The notes under the pieces: model-generated
Database searches by the model: none
The model's input: the letters and a program-made list of their open reading frames with translations, nothing else
Told to the model about the DNA's origin: nothing
Shown: positions 27,060 to 34,980 of the stretch, piece by piece
How positions within the stretch are numbered: the stretch's first letter is position 1
How the letters are laid out: every line of letters begins with the position of its first letter
Made by a program: the position numbers and the translations under genes
Assembly (NCBI GenBank): GCA_002484335.1
Contig: DLJQ01000018.1
Coordinates: forward strand, 1-64,000
Length of the DNA stretch: 64,000 nt
From: Flavobacteriales bacterium UBA7612
GTDB lineage: Bacteria > Bacteroidota > Bacteroidia > Flavobacteriales > Weeksellaceae
Direction: 5' to 3'

Positions 27060-30000
27060 TTAATCTGCTTTGTAGTAAGACATTTCCGCAAAAATTAATT
27101 CACGCTTATTTTTTGTATCCAAATAATTCGCTTTTACTTCAATAATTTGATTATTCAAAATAACCCAATCTAAAAAGTTAATTTCTCCTTCCAACAATTG
27201 TCTATTAATTGTTTTTTGTAAATCTAATGAGGCTGGTAATTGAGTTTTTTCAAAGTCATTAATAACTTCTTTGTATGTTGTAAGCTGATTTTTTAAAATA
27301 TCAAATTCTTGTTGAATCTTCAATTCTTGTAGAGCAAAATTTTGTTTAGCTATATCAACTTTGACTTTAGATGCCTCAATATTTGAATTAATTGCTTTAG
27401 TAAACAATGGTATTCCAACACCAACTTGAAATGAATTATATCTATTTCTGTTTATATCTAAAAAACTTTGATTAGAATAACCAACAGTTAGGGTAGGAGA
27501 TTTTTTCGATTTTTCTACATCAACCTCTAAATTAGAAGTATTTACATTTTCTTCTGCTAGTTGTAAAAGAGGGTGTTGATTAATGGTTGTAAGTTCTTCA
27601 AAATTAAACCAATTAATAGTTTCTTTAGCTGGATAAATCTTAGTTTCAGTATTACATAGATACTGCATTTGTCTTGCTGCATTTTCTAATTCAACATTTA
27701 CTAATTTAATCTGATTTTCAATTGATTTTAATTGAATAGTTGCTGTAGAAACTTCACTACGATTTGCTTCACCTTTCTTTAAACGTAAAGTAGATTTATC
27801 TAGAAATTGCTGATAAATAGATTGATTTTCTTTTAATAAATCTTGCTGAGCTTCCAAATTTTGCATAGCCACATAAATTCTAGCTAAACGTTGTTTTATT
27901 TCTAGTTTTGTTAAACTTTCATTTGCTCTAGAAGACGTAATCATTTGCTCATTAAGCACTTTTTGTCTTTTATAAACAACTGGAAATTGAAAGGATTGCG
28001 AAACAGAAAACTGATTGTCAAAATCACCTGTATTTAATTGACCAAAATTTGTAGAAATTTCTGTTGGACCAATAGAACGATTAGAAAAAACATTTTTTTC
28101 ATGATAAACAGTGTTTAATTCTGCTTGTTTTATCTCTAGATTATTTGCATCTGCTAATTGAACTGCTTGTTCAAAATTGATACGTTCTTGTGCTTTTATA
28201 CTATTTCCAGCTATCGTAAATAGTAGAAATAATAAAATTGTTAGCGATGTTGAATATTTTCGCTTCTTTTTTAAATTAATATGTTCAAACATTACATATA
28301 AAATTGGTAAAACAAATAGGGTAAGGAATGTTGCACCCATTAAACCACCTATAACTACAGTAGCTAATGGACGTTGTACTTCTGCACCAGAACCATTACT
28401 CAAAGCCATTGGTAAAAAGCCTAAAGAAGCAACAGCAGCAGTCATAAGTACAGGGCGAAGTCTAGTTCTTGTTCCTAAAATTACAATTCTTGTTGTGTTT
28501 TTTATTCCATTATTTTTTAATCGGTTATATTCAGAGATTAATACAATTCCATTCAAAACAGCAATACCAAATAAAGCAATGAATCCAACTCCAGCACTTA
28601 TACTAAAAGGCATTCCTCGACCAGCAAGAAACAATATTCCACCAATAGAAGAAAGAGGAATAGCTGTATAAATTAATAAACTTTCTTTTACTGATTTAAA
28701 TGCGAAGAATAATAAAACAAATATTAATACTAAAGCTACAGGAACAGCAATTCCTAATCTTGCTTTTGCCTCGTTTAAATTTTCGAATGCACCACCATAA
28801 GTAGTATAATAACCAGTAGGTAATTTTATTTTGCTATCTATTTTTTGTTGTAATTCTTCTACAACACTTTCAACATCATGTCCTTTAACATTAAATCCAA
28901 TAACAATTCTTCTTTTTGCATCTTCTCTTTGTATCTGGTTAGGTGTATTTTTATAATCAACATTTGCAATTTGTTGTAAAGGAATTTGAACTCCTGAAGG
29001 CATAGGAATTAATAAGTTTTTTATGTCGTCAATGTTTTCTCTTTTATTTTGAGCTAAACGAACGACTAAATCAAACCGTTTTTCACCTTCGAAAACCATT
29101 CCTGTTGATTGTCCAGCAAATGCAATATTAATAATTCTGTTAGCTTCACCAATGGTTAAACCATATTGAGCAAGAAGTGCTCTATTAAATTCTATAACAA
29201 CTTGAGGAATTCCATTAATCGGTTCAATATATAATTCTTGTGTACCATCAACAGTATTAATAAGTTTACCTACTTTTTGAGCATTAGAAGCTAAACTATC
29301 TAAATTTTCACCAAAAATTTTCACAACAACATCTTGTCTCGCACCAGTCATCAACTCATTGAAACGCATTTGTACAGGAAATTGAAATCCTGTAGATAAA
29401 CCAGAAACACTTTCTAATGCTTTACTCATTTTATCAGAAAGTTCAGGAAAAGTCTTAGCTGAGGTCCATTCTTTTTTAGGTTTTAAAACAATTATTATAT
29501 CTCCCGCATCCATTGGCATTGGTTCAGTAGGAATTTCTCCACTTCCAATTTTAGTAACAACCATTTGAACTTCTGGAAATTGCTCTTTTAGAATTTTAGC
29601 TGCTTTTGTAGTATATTCTATTGTTGTAGATATATTACTTCCTGGTAAAATCCGTGCTTCTACTGCAAAATCACCTTCTTCTAAAGCAGGTATAAATTCT
29701 CCACCTAATCGAGACATTATAAAGACAGCAATTGCAAAAAGAGTAAGAACAATAGTTAAAATAATAGTTCTTGCTTTTAAAGCTTTTATTAAGTATTTCT
29801 GATGGAATATTTCTACTTTATGCATTACTCGATCAGATAAGTTTGGTTTGATTTTTTTCTTTCGACTTAAAAATAAACTGCTCATCATAGGAACATAAGT
29901 AAGCGATAAAATGAAGGCACCAATTAATGCAAAAGCAACTGTTTGAGCCATTGGTTTGAACATTTTACCTTCTATTCCTTGTAAAGAAAAAATCGGTAAA

Positions 30001-31388
30001 TAAACAATTAAAATGATAATTTGACCAAACACAGCAGAATTTACCATTTTCTTCGCAGAAGACGCAACTGTTGCATCCATATCTATTTTTGAAAGCTTAT
30101 TATTTAAACCAAATTTTTTGCTAAACATTAATTGATGCATAACAGCTTCTACAATAATAACAGCTCCATCTACAATCAAACCAAAATCTAACGCACCTAA
30201 ACTCATTAGATTTCCTCCAACTCCAAAAAGATTCATCATTATTATGGCGAATAATAAAGCTAAAGGTATAACGGAAGCAACAATAAGACCTGCGCGTAAA
30301 TTACCTAAGAAGATGACTAAAATAAAAACAACAATTAAAGCACCTTCCATTAGATTAACTTCTACGGTATGAATTGTATTATCAACCATTTTTTTTCTGT
30401 CTAAAAACGGTTCTATAACAATTCCCTCTGGTAGTGTTTTTTTGATTTCTTCTATTCGTTGTTGAACATTTTTAATAACATCATTACTATTTGCCCCTTT
30501 CAACATCATTACAATAGCTCCGGAAACTTCTCCTTTATCATTGTAGGTCATTGCACCATATCTTGTCGCAAAACCAGTGTTTATTTCTGCAACATCTTTC
30601 ATTAAAATTGGTGTTCCGCTACCAGAACGCTTTACAGTAATATTTTCAATATCTTCTATTTTACCAATTAAGCCTTCTGATCTTATAAATAATGAAGTTG
30701 GTCCCTTTTCTATGTAGGCACCTCCAGTGTTTTGGTTATTTTCACTCAGTGCATCAAATAAATCATTAATTGTAAGGTTAAATGCTTGTAAACGTTGTGG
30801 GTCTATACCAATTTCGTATTGTTTTAGTTTTCCTCCAAAACTACTTACATCAGCAACACCAGGTACACCAAGTAATTGTCGTCGGACAATCCAATCTTGT
30901 ATTGTTCGTAGTTCAGTTTCATCATATCTTTCTTCATAACCTTCCGCTGGACGAACAACATATTGATAAATTTCACCAAGACCCGTAGAAATAGGACCTA
31001 ATTGTGGTTGTCCTATTCCATTTGGAATATCTTTTTGAACTTGCAATAGCCTTTCACTAACTTGTTGTCTTGCCCAGTAAACATCTGTATCATCATCGAA
31101 AACAATTGTGACAAGGGATAGTCCAAATCTGGAGAAACTTCTGATATCTGTTATTCCTCCAATATTTGAGTTAGCTTGCTCGATTGGGAAAGTAACTAAT
31201 CGCTCTATATCTTCTGCACTAAAGGAAGGAGCAACTGTAATAATTTGAACCTGATTTGATGTAATATCAGGTTGTGCATCAATAGGTAATTTAGCTGCAT
31301 TGTATATACCAAATACCAACAATGCAAACGTAAATAATCCTATGATAAATTTATTTTTGATTGAGAAATCAATAATCTTATTTAACAT
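27060..31388 (-). CDS. Heavy-metal efflux RND pump CusA/CzcA fused to a TolC-like domain
   Basis: A 1442-residue fusion. Residues 1 to about 1035 are a heavy-metal RND pump of the CusA/CzcA type driven by the proton gradient, with the motif DFGLIVDGAVIIVEA in the fourth transmembrane helix and two large periplasmic loops. From about residue 1064 to the end is a TolC-type outer membrane factor rich in coiled coil. The junction carries a signal-peptide-like segment (TSLTILLFLLFTIAG, ending KAQ). Such fusions occur in other Bacteroidota. The metal is not readable; Cu, Zn, Co and Cd are all possible. Confidence 0.94.
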   Translation of the reverse strand: MLNKIIDFSIKNKFIIGLFTFALLVFGIYNAAKLPIDAQPDITSNQVQIITVAPSFSAEDIERLVTFPIEQANSNIGGITDIRSFSRFGLSLVTIVFDDDTDVYWARQQVSERLLQVQKDIPNGIGQPQLGPISTGLGEIYQYVVRPAEGYEERYDETELRTIQDWIVRRQLLGVPGVADVSSFGGKLKQYEIGIDPQRLQAFNLTINDLFDALSENNQNTGGAYIEKGPTSLFIRSEGLIGKIEDIENITVKRSGSGTPILMKDVAEINTGFATRYGAMTYNDKGEVSGAIVMMLKGANSNDVIKNVQQRIEEIKKTLPEGIVIEPFLDRKKMVDNTIHTVEVNLMEGALIVVFILVIFLGNLRAGLIVASVIPLALLFAIIMMNLFGVGGNLMSLGALDFGLIVDGAVIIVEAVMHQLMFSKKFGLNNKLSKIDMDATVASSAKKMVNSAVFGQIIILIVYLPIFSLQGIEGKMFKPMAQTVAFALIGAFILSLTYVPMMSSLFLSRKKKIKPNLSDRVMHKVEIFHQKYLIKALKARTIILTIVLTLFAIAVFIMSRLGGEFIPALEEGDFAVEARILPGSNISTTIEYTTKAAKILKEQFPEVQMVVTKIGSGEIPTEPMPMDAGDIIIVLKPKKEWTSAKTFPELSDKMSKALESVSGLSTGFQFPVQMRFNELMTGARQDVVVKIFGENLDSLASNAQKVGKLINTVDGTQELYIEPINGIPQVVIEFNRALLAQYGLTIGEANRIINIAFAGQSTGMVFEGEKRFDLVVRLAQNKRENIDDIKNLLIPMPSGVQIPLQQIANVDYKNTPNQIQREDAKRRIVIGFNVKGHDVESVVEELQQKIDSKIKLPTGYYTTYGGAFENLNEAKARLGIAVPVALVLIFVLLFFAFKSVKESLLIYTAIPLSSIGGILFLAGRGMPFSISAGVGFIALFGIAVLNGIVLISEYNRLKNNGIKNTTRIVILGTRTRLRPVLMTAAVASLGFLPMALSNGSGAEVQRPLATVVIGGLMGATFLTLFVLPILYVMFEHINLKKKRKYSTSLTILLFLLFTIAGNSIKAQERINFEQAVQLADANNLEIKQAELNTVYHEKNVFSNRSIGPTEISTNFGQLNTGDFDNQFSVSQSFQFPVVYKRQKVLNEQMITSSRANESLTKLEIKQRLARIYVAMQNLEAQQDLLKENQSIYQQFLDKSTLRLKKGEANRSEVSTATIQLKSIENQIKLVNVELENAARQMQYLCNTETKIYPAKETINWFNFEELTTINQHPLLQLAEENVNTSNLEVDVEKSKKSPTLTVGYSNQSFLDINRNRYNSFQVGVGIPLFTKAINSNIEASKVKVDIAKQNFALQELKIQQEFDILKNQLTTYKEVINDFEKTQLPASLDLQKTINRQLLEGEINFLDWVILNNQIIEVKANYLDTKNKRELIFAEMSYYKAD

Positions 31389-31549
31389 CGTAAAATTATA
31401 TAGATTAATCTATTATACATTCCTTTTTAATGAATTATAAAATAGATATAGATTGAAAATAATGCTAGAAATAATAATTTATAGCAAATGAATAAACTGT
31501 TGTAAATAATAGTTATTACAACATTTATTAGAGTTAAAATCTAGAAAAA

Positions 31550-31939
31550 TTACGCTTGTTTTGGTGGTTGCCAAATTGAATTTTGGCAGTAGTTTGATAC
31601 AAAATCTTTGTAATATAAAGAGATTGGTTTTGTATCTATGTTTTTATCTATTTGAGGAATTTCAAAAACTATAATAGGTAGGTAGCTATGGTCTACGTGT
31701 GTAGTTTCTATTTTTATAAAAGGAAGTTTTTGGTCAGTTTGCCAATCTTCATCTTTTTCATGTCCACCATAATGATGCTTTATAAAAAAGACCATTTCTT
31801 CACTTATACTACCTAATTTATCTTTTTGTACATGTTCTATGAAATGTGAAACAAATATTGGCAACTTATACAACTGTGAAAATTGAGTTGAAGTTGTGAT
31901 ATATAGAAATATTAATATTTTTATTGCAAAAAGTTTCAC
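31550..31939 (-). CDS. Small exported protein of the metal-efflux operon
   Basis: A protein of about 129 residues with an N-terminal hydrophobic stretch (IKILIFLYITTSTQFS). It contains FIEHVQKDK, then FIKHHYGGHEKDEDWQTDQKLPF with several His, Asp and Glu residues that could bind metal, and ends CQNSIWQPPKQA. I recall similar small proteins upstream of CusA-type pumps in flavobacteria, with no assigned role. The start is a GTG, 4 nt after a -7 box. It is separated from the pump gene by 161 nt that may hold a hairpin at about 31497-31525. Confidence 0.75.
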   Translation of the reverse strand: MKLFAIKILIFLYITTSTQFSQLYKLPIFVSHFIEHVQKDKLGSISEEMVFFIKHHYGGHEKDEDWQTDQKLPFIKIETTHVDHSYLPIIVFEIPQIDKNIDTKPISLYYKDFVSNYCQNSIWQPPKQA

Positions 31940-31943
31940 TTCA

Positions 31944-31951
31944 CAAAAGTA
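31944..31951 (-). promoter_or_regulatory. -7 promoter box of the metal-efflux operon
   Basis: TACTTTTG on the minus strand, followed by TGAA and the GTG start. It is the only recognisable promoter upstream of the small protein gene and may serve the whole efflux operon. The 31940-32262 gap otherwise contains AT-rich DNA and repeat copy D. Confidence 0.45.
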
Positions 31952-32088
31952 TTGATATTTTTGTTTTAATCAATATTGTTTTCAAAAAAACTCCTTTAAC
32001 AATTGTTTAAATTTTATAAAATATTCTTATTAAAGAAGTTGTTTAAATGAATTATGTTTTGAATTATTTTTAGTTATAAATTGCAATA

Positions 32089-32191
32089 GTGATTGAAGCG
32101 GCATCCTTTTTTGATTGGATTCATTTCAAAACTAAATCAATCTCCAATCTAAAAAGATACAGCGATAAAGCACGGTGCGAAGCAATTGCCC
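32089..32191 (+). repeat. Dispersed intergenic hairpin repeat (copy D)
   Basis: Starts GTGATTGAAGCGGCATCC and ends GATACAGCGATAAAGCACGG plus a CCC tail. The internal stem pairs ATCCTTTTTTGATTGGA with TCCAATCTAAAAAGAT. It lies 71 nt beyond the aldo/keto reductase stop codon, in antisense orientation to both flanking genes. Confidence 0.75.
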
Positions 32192-32262
32192 TATAAATAA
32201 ACATAATCTTTGTAAGTTTAAACAACTTCAAATTCTATTGAATATTTAGATTTTATGACTAT

Positions 32263-33252
32263 TTATCCGTTTGTTAATTTTAACGAATCTTCATTGTAAC
32301 GTTCTCCAGTATTAGGATATTTAGCAATAATACTATCAATTGTATTGATATCATTTTTAGATAAAACAATATCAACAGATTTAGCATTTATCTCTAAATA
32401 TTTTTGTTTTTTTGTTCCAGGTATTGGAATAATATCATCTCCTTGAGCCATCAGCCAAGCCAATGCCATTTGAGCATTTGTTATTCCTTTACTTGTTGAA
32501 AATTCTGTAAGTGATTGAACTAATTTTTGATTATTCTCCAAATATGGACTTTGAAAACGGGGTAATTTTAATCTCGAATCACCTTGTTTTAATTGATTAA
32601 TATCGAAATTTTCAGTTAACATTCCTCTTCCCAAAGGAGAAAATGGAATAAGAGATATATTGTGTTTTCTTACCATTGGTAAAATTTCAGCTTCAATATC
32701 TCTTGTAAGTAAAGAATATTCACTTTGCAATGCTGCAATAGGATGCACAGCATTTGCACGCTCAATACTTTTGGCTGATGCTTCGCAAATTCCCAAATAG
32801 CGAATTTTTCCTTCTTTTACTAAATTACTCATTGCACCAATACTTTCTTCAATTGGTATATTAGGGTCAATACGATGTAAGTAATACAAATCGATACAAT
32901 CAATTTCCAAACGCTGTAAACTCAATTCAACAGCTTTTTTCATATACTCTGGAGATCCATCAACATGATTAGAAAATGAAATAGACGATTCATCATATCT
33001 AAATCCAAATTTTGTAGCAATAAATACTTTATCTCTATTTGGTTTTAAAACTTTTGAAATTAGTTTTTCATTATTTCCACCACCATAAAAGTCGGCTGTA
33101 TCCCAAAAATTAATTCCTAAATCCAATGCTTTATGTAAAGTATTTATACTTTCATTATCATCGATGTTTCCATACGCATGAGACATTCCCATGCAACCTA
33201 AACCAATTGCAGAAATTTTTTCTCCAGTATTTCCTAATATTTTGTATTTCAT
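32263..33252 (-). CDS. Aldo/keto reductase (AKR13-like)
   Basis: A 329-residue NADPH-dependent reductase with a TIM-barrel fold. The tetrad is visible: Asp and Tyr in DTADFYGGG, Lys in ATKFGF, His in YYLHRIDPN. The cofactor end reads IPIPGTKKQKYLEINA. It most resembles the YakC/AKR13 group, which acts on small aldehydes such as methylglyoxal-type compounds, but the substrate is inferred. It follows the beta-lactamase-fold gene with a 9-nt gap and is probably under the control of the HxlR protein. Confidence 0.93.
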   Translation of the reverse strand: MKYKILGNTGEKISAIGLGCMGMSHAYGNIDDNESINTLHKALDLGINFWDTADFYGGGNNEKLISKVLKPNRDKVFIATKFGFRYDESSISFSNHVDGSPEYMKKAVELSLQRLEIDCIDLYYLHRIDPNIPIEESIGAMSNLVKEGKIRYLGICEASAKSIERANAVHPIAALQSEYSLLTRDIEAEILPMVRKHNISLIPFSPLGRGMLTENFDINQLKQGDSRLKLPRFQSPYLENNQKLVQSLTEFSTSKGITNAQMALAWLMAQGDDIIPIPGTKKQKYLEINAKSVDIVLSKNDINTIDSIIAKYPNTGERYNEDSLKLTNG

Positions 33253-33261
33253 AATTATTTA

Positions 33262-34266
33262 TTAAAGTTTAATTTCTATTGGATTGTAATAACTAATAGG
33301 ATTCCAAAAATATTCATCATCTCTTTTATTAATATAGCCTAATCCTGGCCAAGGTAAATGAGAAGACATTACTAATGTATTATTTATATAACAGTCATTT
33401 AAGATTTTGTTCCTTGTTTCAATTCCTTGTTTGAAATTAACATCAAATAAAACACCCCAATCAGGTTCAGAAATCATTAGTGGAGTATGTAGTATATCCA
33501 CAACATTTTTTATTGATTTATCTTCAGAAGTAATTGTAAAAACTATATGACCAGGAGTATGACCAGGAGCTAATTCTGTTTTAATTAAATTAAATAATGT
33601 TTCTCCAGCTTTAAATGTTTTAATTTTAGGACTAACTATTTTTAATAGTTTTTGAATAAAATTTACAGTTCCAGTTATTTGTTCTTGATTTAATTTGCTT
33701 TGAGAAAAATCTGGATTTTCTGTCATCCAAAAATCATATTCTTCCTTGGATATATGATAGGTAGCTTCAGGAAAAACAAGTTGATTACTCGTGAATACTA
33801 ATCCACCAATGTGGTCACGATTAGCATGTGTAATTAGAACATCTGTAATAGTATTTGGTTCAATACCTTCATTAATAAGGCTTTCTAATAATAATCCTTG
33901 GTTGTCATTAGAATGTTTACCCAATCCACTATCAATTAAAATTGTTCTGTCTGAGGTTTTTATTAAAATGATATTGATACTTAATTCTGCAACAGATTTT
34001 TTGAGATGCAATTGACTAGATTTTTTTTCAAATTCATTTTTTGAAATATCTGATGCAAATACTTTTTCAGGTTGATTAATAATCATTTCTCCATCAGAAA
34101 AAATGTAAAAATCAATTTTACCTAATTGTACTTTTATTGGTTTCATACTACGAATAGTTTTTTTGTTATTTTTAATCAAAAACGAATTACTCATTATTGT
34201 AGGGAAAGCAAATAAAGCACCAATCATAGAACCTAATTTTATTGCTTTTCTTCTATTTATTTTCAC
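33262..34266 (-). CDS. Exported metallo-beta-lactamase-fold hydrolase
   Basis: A 334-residue protein with a twin-arginine signal (NRRKAIKLG) and a metallo-beta-lactamase fold. The usual HxHxDH metal motif reads HANRDH (His147, Asn149, Asp151, His152), so the second histidine is replaced by Asn. Other ligand positions look intact: GHTPGH, VVDILH and SSHLPWPG. It begins with GTG. Relatives hydrolyse lactones or quorum signals, but this cannot be concluded here. It is divergent from the HxlR regulator and in an operon with the aldo/keto reductase. Confidence 0.88.
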   Translation of the reverse strand: MKINRRKAIKLGSMIGALFAFPTIMSNSFLIKNNKKTIRSMKPIKVQLGKIDFYIFSDGEMIINQPEKVFASDISKNEFEKKSSQLHLKKSVAELSINIILIKTSDRTILIDSGLGKHSNDNQGLLLESLINEGIEPNTITDVLITHANRDHIGGLVFTSNQLVFPEATYHISKEEYDFWMTENPDFSQSKLNQEQITGTVNFIQKLLKIVSPKIKTFKAGETLFNLIKTELAPGHTPGHIVFTITSEDKSIKNVVDILHTPLMISEPDWGVLFDVNFKQGIETRNKILNDCYINNTLVMSSHLPWPGLGYINKRDDEYFWNPISYYNPIEIKL

Positions 34267-34277
34267 GTTCTTTTTTT

Positions 34278-34285
34278 CAAAATTA
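34278..34285 (-). promoter_or_regulatory. -7 promoter box of the hydrolase-reductase operon
   Basis: TAATTTTG on the minus strand, 11 nt before the GTG start. The candidate HxlR operator lies immediately upstream. Confidence 0.4.
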
Positions 34286-34306
34286 TTTACATAGTTTTGA
34301 ATTTAC

Positions 34307-34328
34307 AAGTACCTACTTTTTTGTACTT
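34307..34328. promoter_or_regulatory. Candidate HxlR operator
   Basis: A perfect inverted repeat AAGTAC-N10-GTACTT in the 116-nt divergent region, upstream of the -7 box of the hydrolase operon. HxlR-family dimers bind such GTAC-type palindromes, so this is the natural site for control of both directions. Confidence 0.55.
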
Positions 34329-34382
34329 TAGTTACCTAAAATAAACTATTATTGAGAATCAGTTTATTAAAAATTATAATTT

Positions 34383-34739
34383 ATGATTAAAAATAATGAA
34401 ACAGAACCAATGTGTGCTGTTGATTTTGCATTTAGAAGAATTGGAGGAAAATATAAAGGGCGTATACTTTGGTATGTTTCGAAATATGAAGTTTTACGAT
34501 TTGGTGAATTAAAAAGATTAATGAATGATATTACGACCAAAATGTTAACACAAACATTGCGAGAATTAGAAAATAATGAACTATTGAATAGAAAAGTTTA
34601 TCACGAAGTTCCTCCAAAAGTCGAATATACACTTACCGAAACAGGTAAAAGTTTGATACCTTTTATAAATTTATTAAGAGATTGGGGGATAAGCCAAATG
34701 GAAAAAGAAAATATACCAATCCGTAAGCATCAAGTTTAA
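34383..34739 (+). CDS. HxlR family transcriptional regulator
   Basis: A winged-helix regulator of 118 residues. It has an N-terminal Cys11 (EPMCAVDFAF), the position used as a redox sensor in YodB/HypR-type members. The HxlR core follows: IGGKYKGRILWYV, then LRFGELKRLMNDITTKMLTQTLREL, then PPKVEYTLTETGKSLIP. It is divergent from the hydrolase-reductase operon, whose regulation by aldehydes or electrophiles is a plausible guess. Repeat copy E begins 5 nt after its stop codon. Confidence 0.93.
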   Translation: MIKNNETEPMCAVDFAFRRIGGKYKGRILWYVSKYEVLRFGELKRLMNDITTKMLTQTLRELENNELLNRKVYHEVPPKVEYTLTETGKSLIPFINLLRDWGISQMEKENIPIRKHQV

Positions 34740-34744
34740 TTGTT

Positions 34745-34820
34745 AGGTGTTCCCTTGGAGCGGGCATTTCGTTGCAATCTTTTTCTGAGGAAAAAGGATT
34801 TTCACTGCATTCCCTAACGC
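34745..34820 (-). repeat. Dispersed intergenic hairpin repeat (copy E)
   Basis: Nearly identical to copy B (two differences over 60 nt) and in the same orientation. It lies directly after the HxlR stop codon and downstream of the convergent FUSC gene. The rest of 34740-34980 is AT-rich and holds nothing else recognised. Confidence 0.8.
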
Positions 34821-34980
34821 AATATAGATATTGTATATAAAAATTGTTTCTTAATTAAGAATACTAATATATTTCAAAATAATTTTATCTTTTTTCTTCT
34901 TTAAATAAATTTTGGAATTTTATTAAAAAAAACAGCTGATTCTTTAAAAGACTGTAAATTTTTTTTCAGTGATTAAAAAG

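Noticed and set aside
27056..27091. N-terminal extension of the efflux adaptor
   Set aside because: It runs back into the pump gene and would precede the lipoprotein signal; the ATG at 27055 fits better.
28177..28671. Plus-strand frame of 164 codons inside the RND pump gene
   Set aside because: It is the antisense shadow of conserved RND transmembrane coding sequence.
31497..31525. Imperfect inverted repeat before the pump gene as a terminator
   Set aside because: The stem has a bulge and no clear T-run, so I mention it only as a possible hairpin within the efflux operon.
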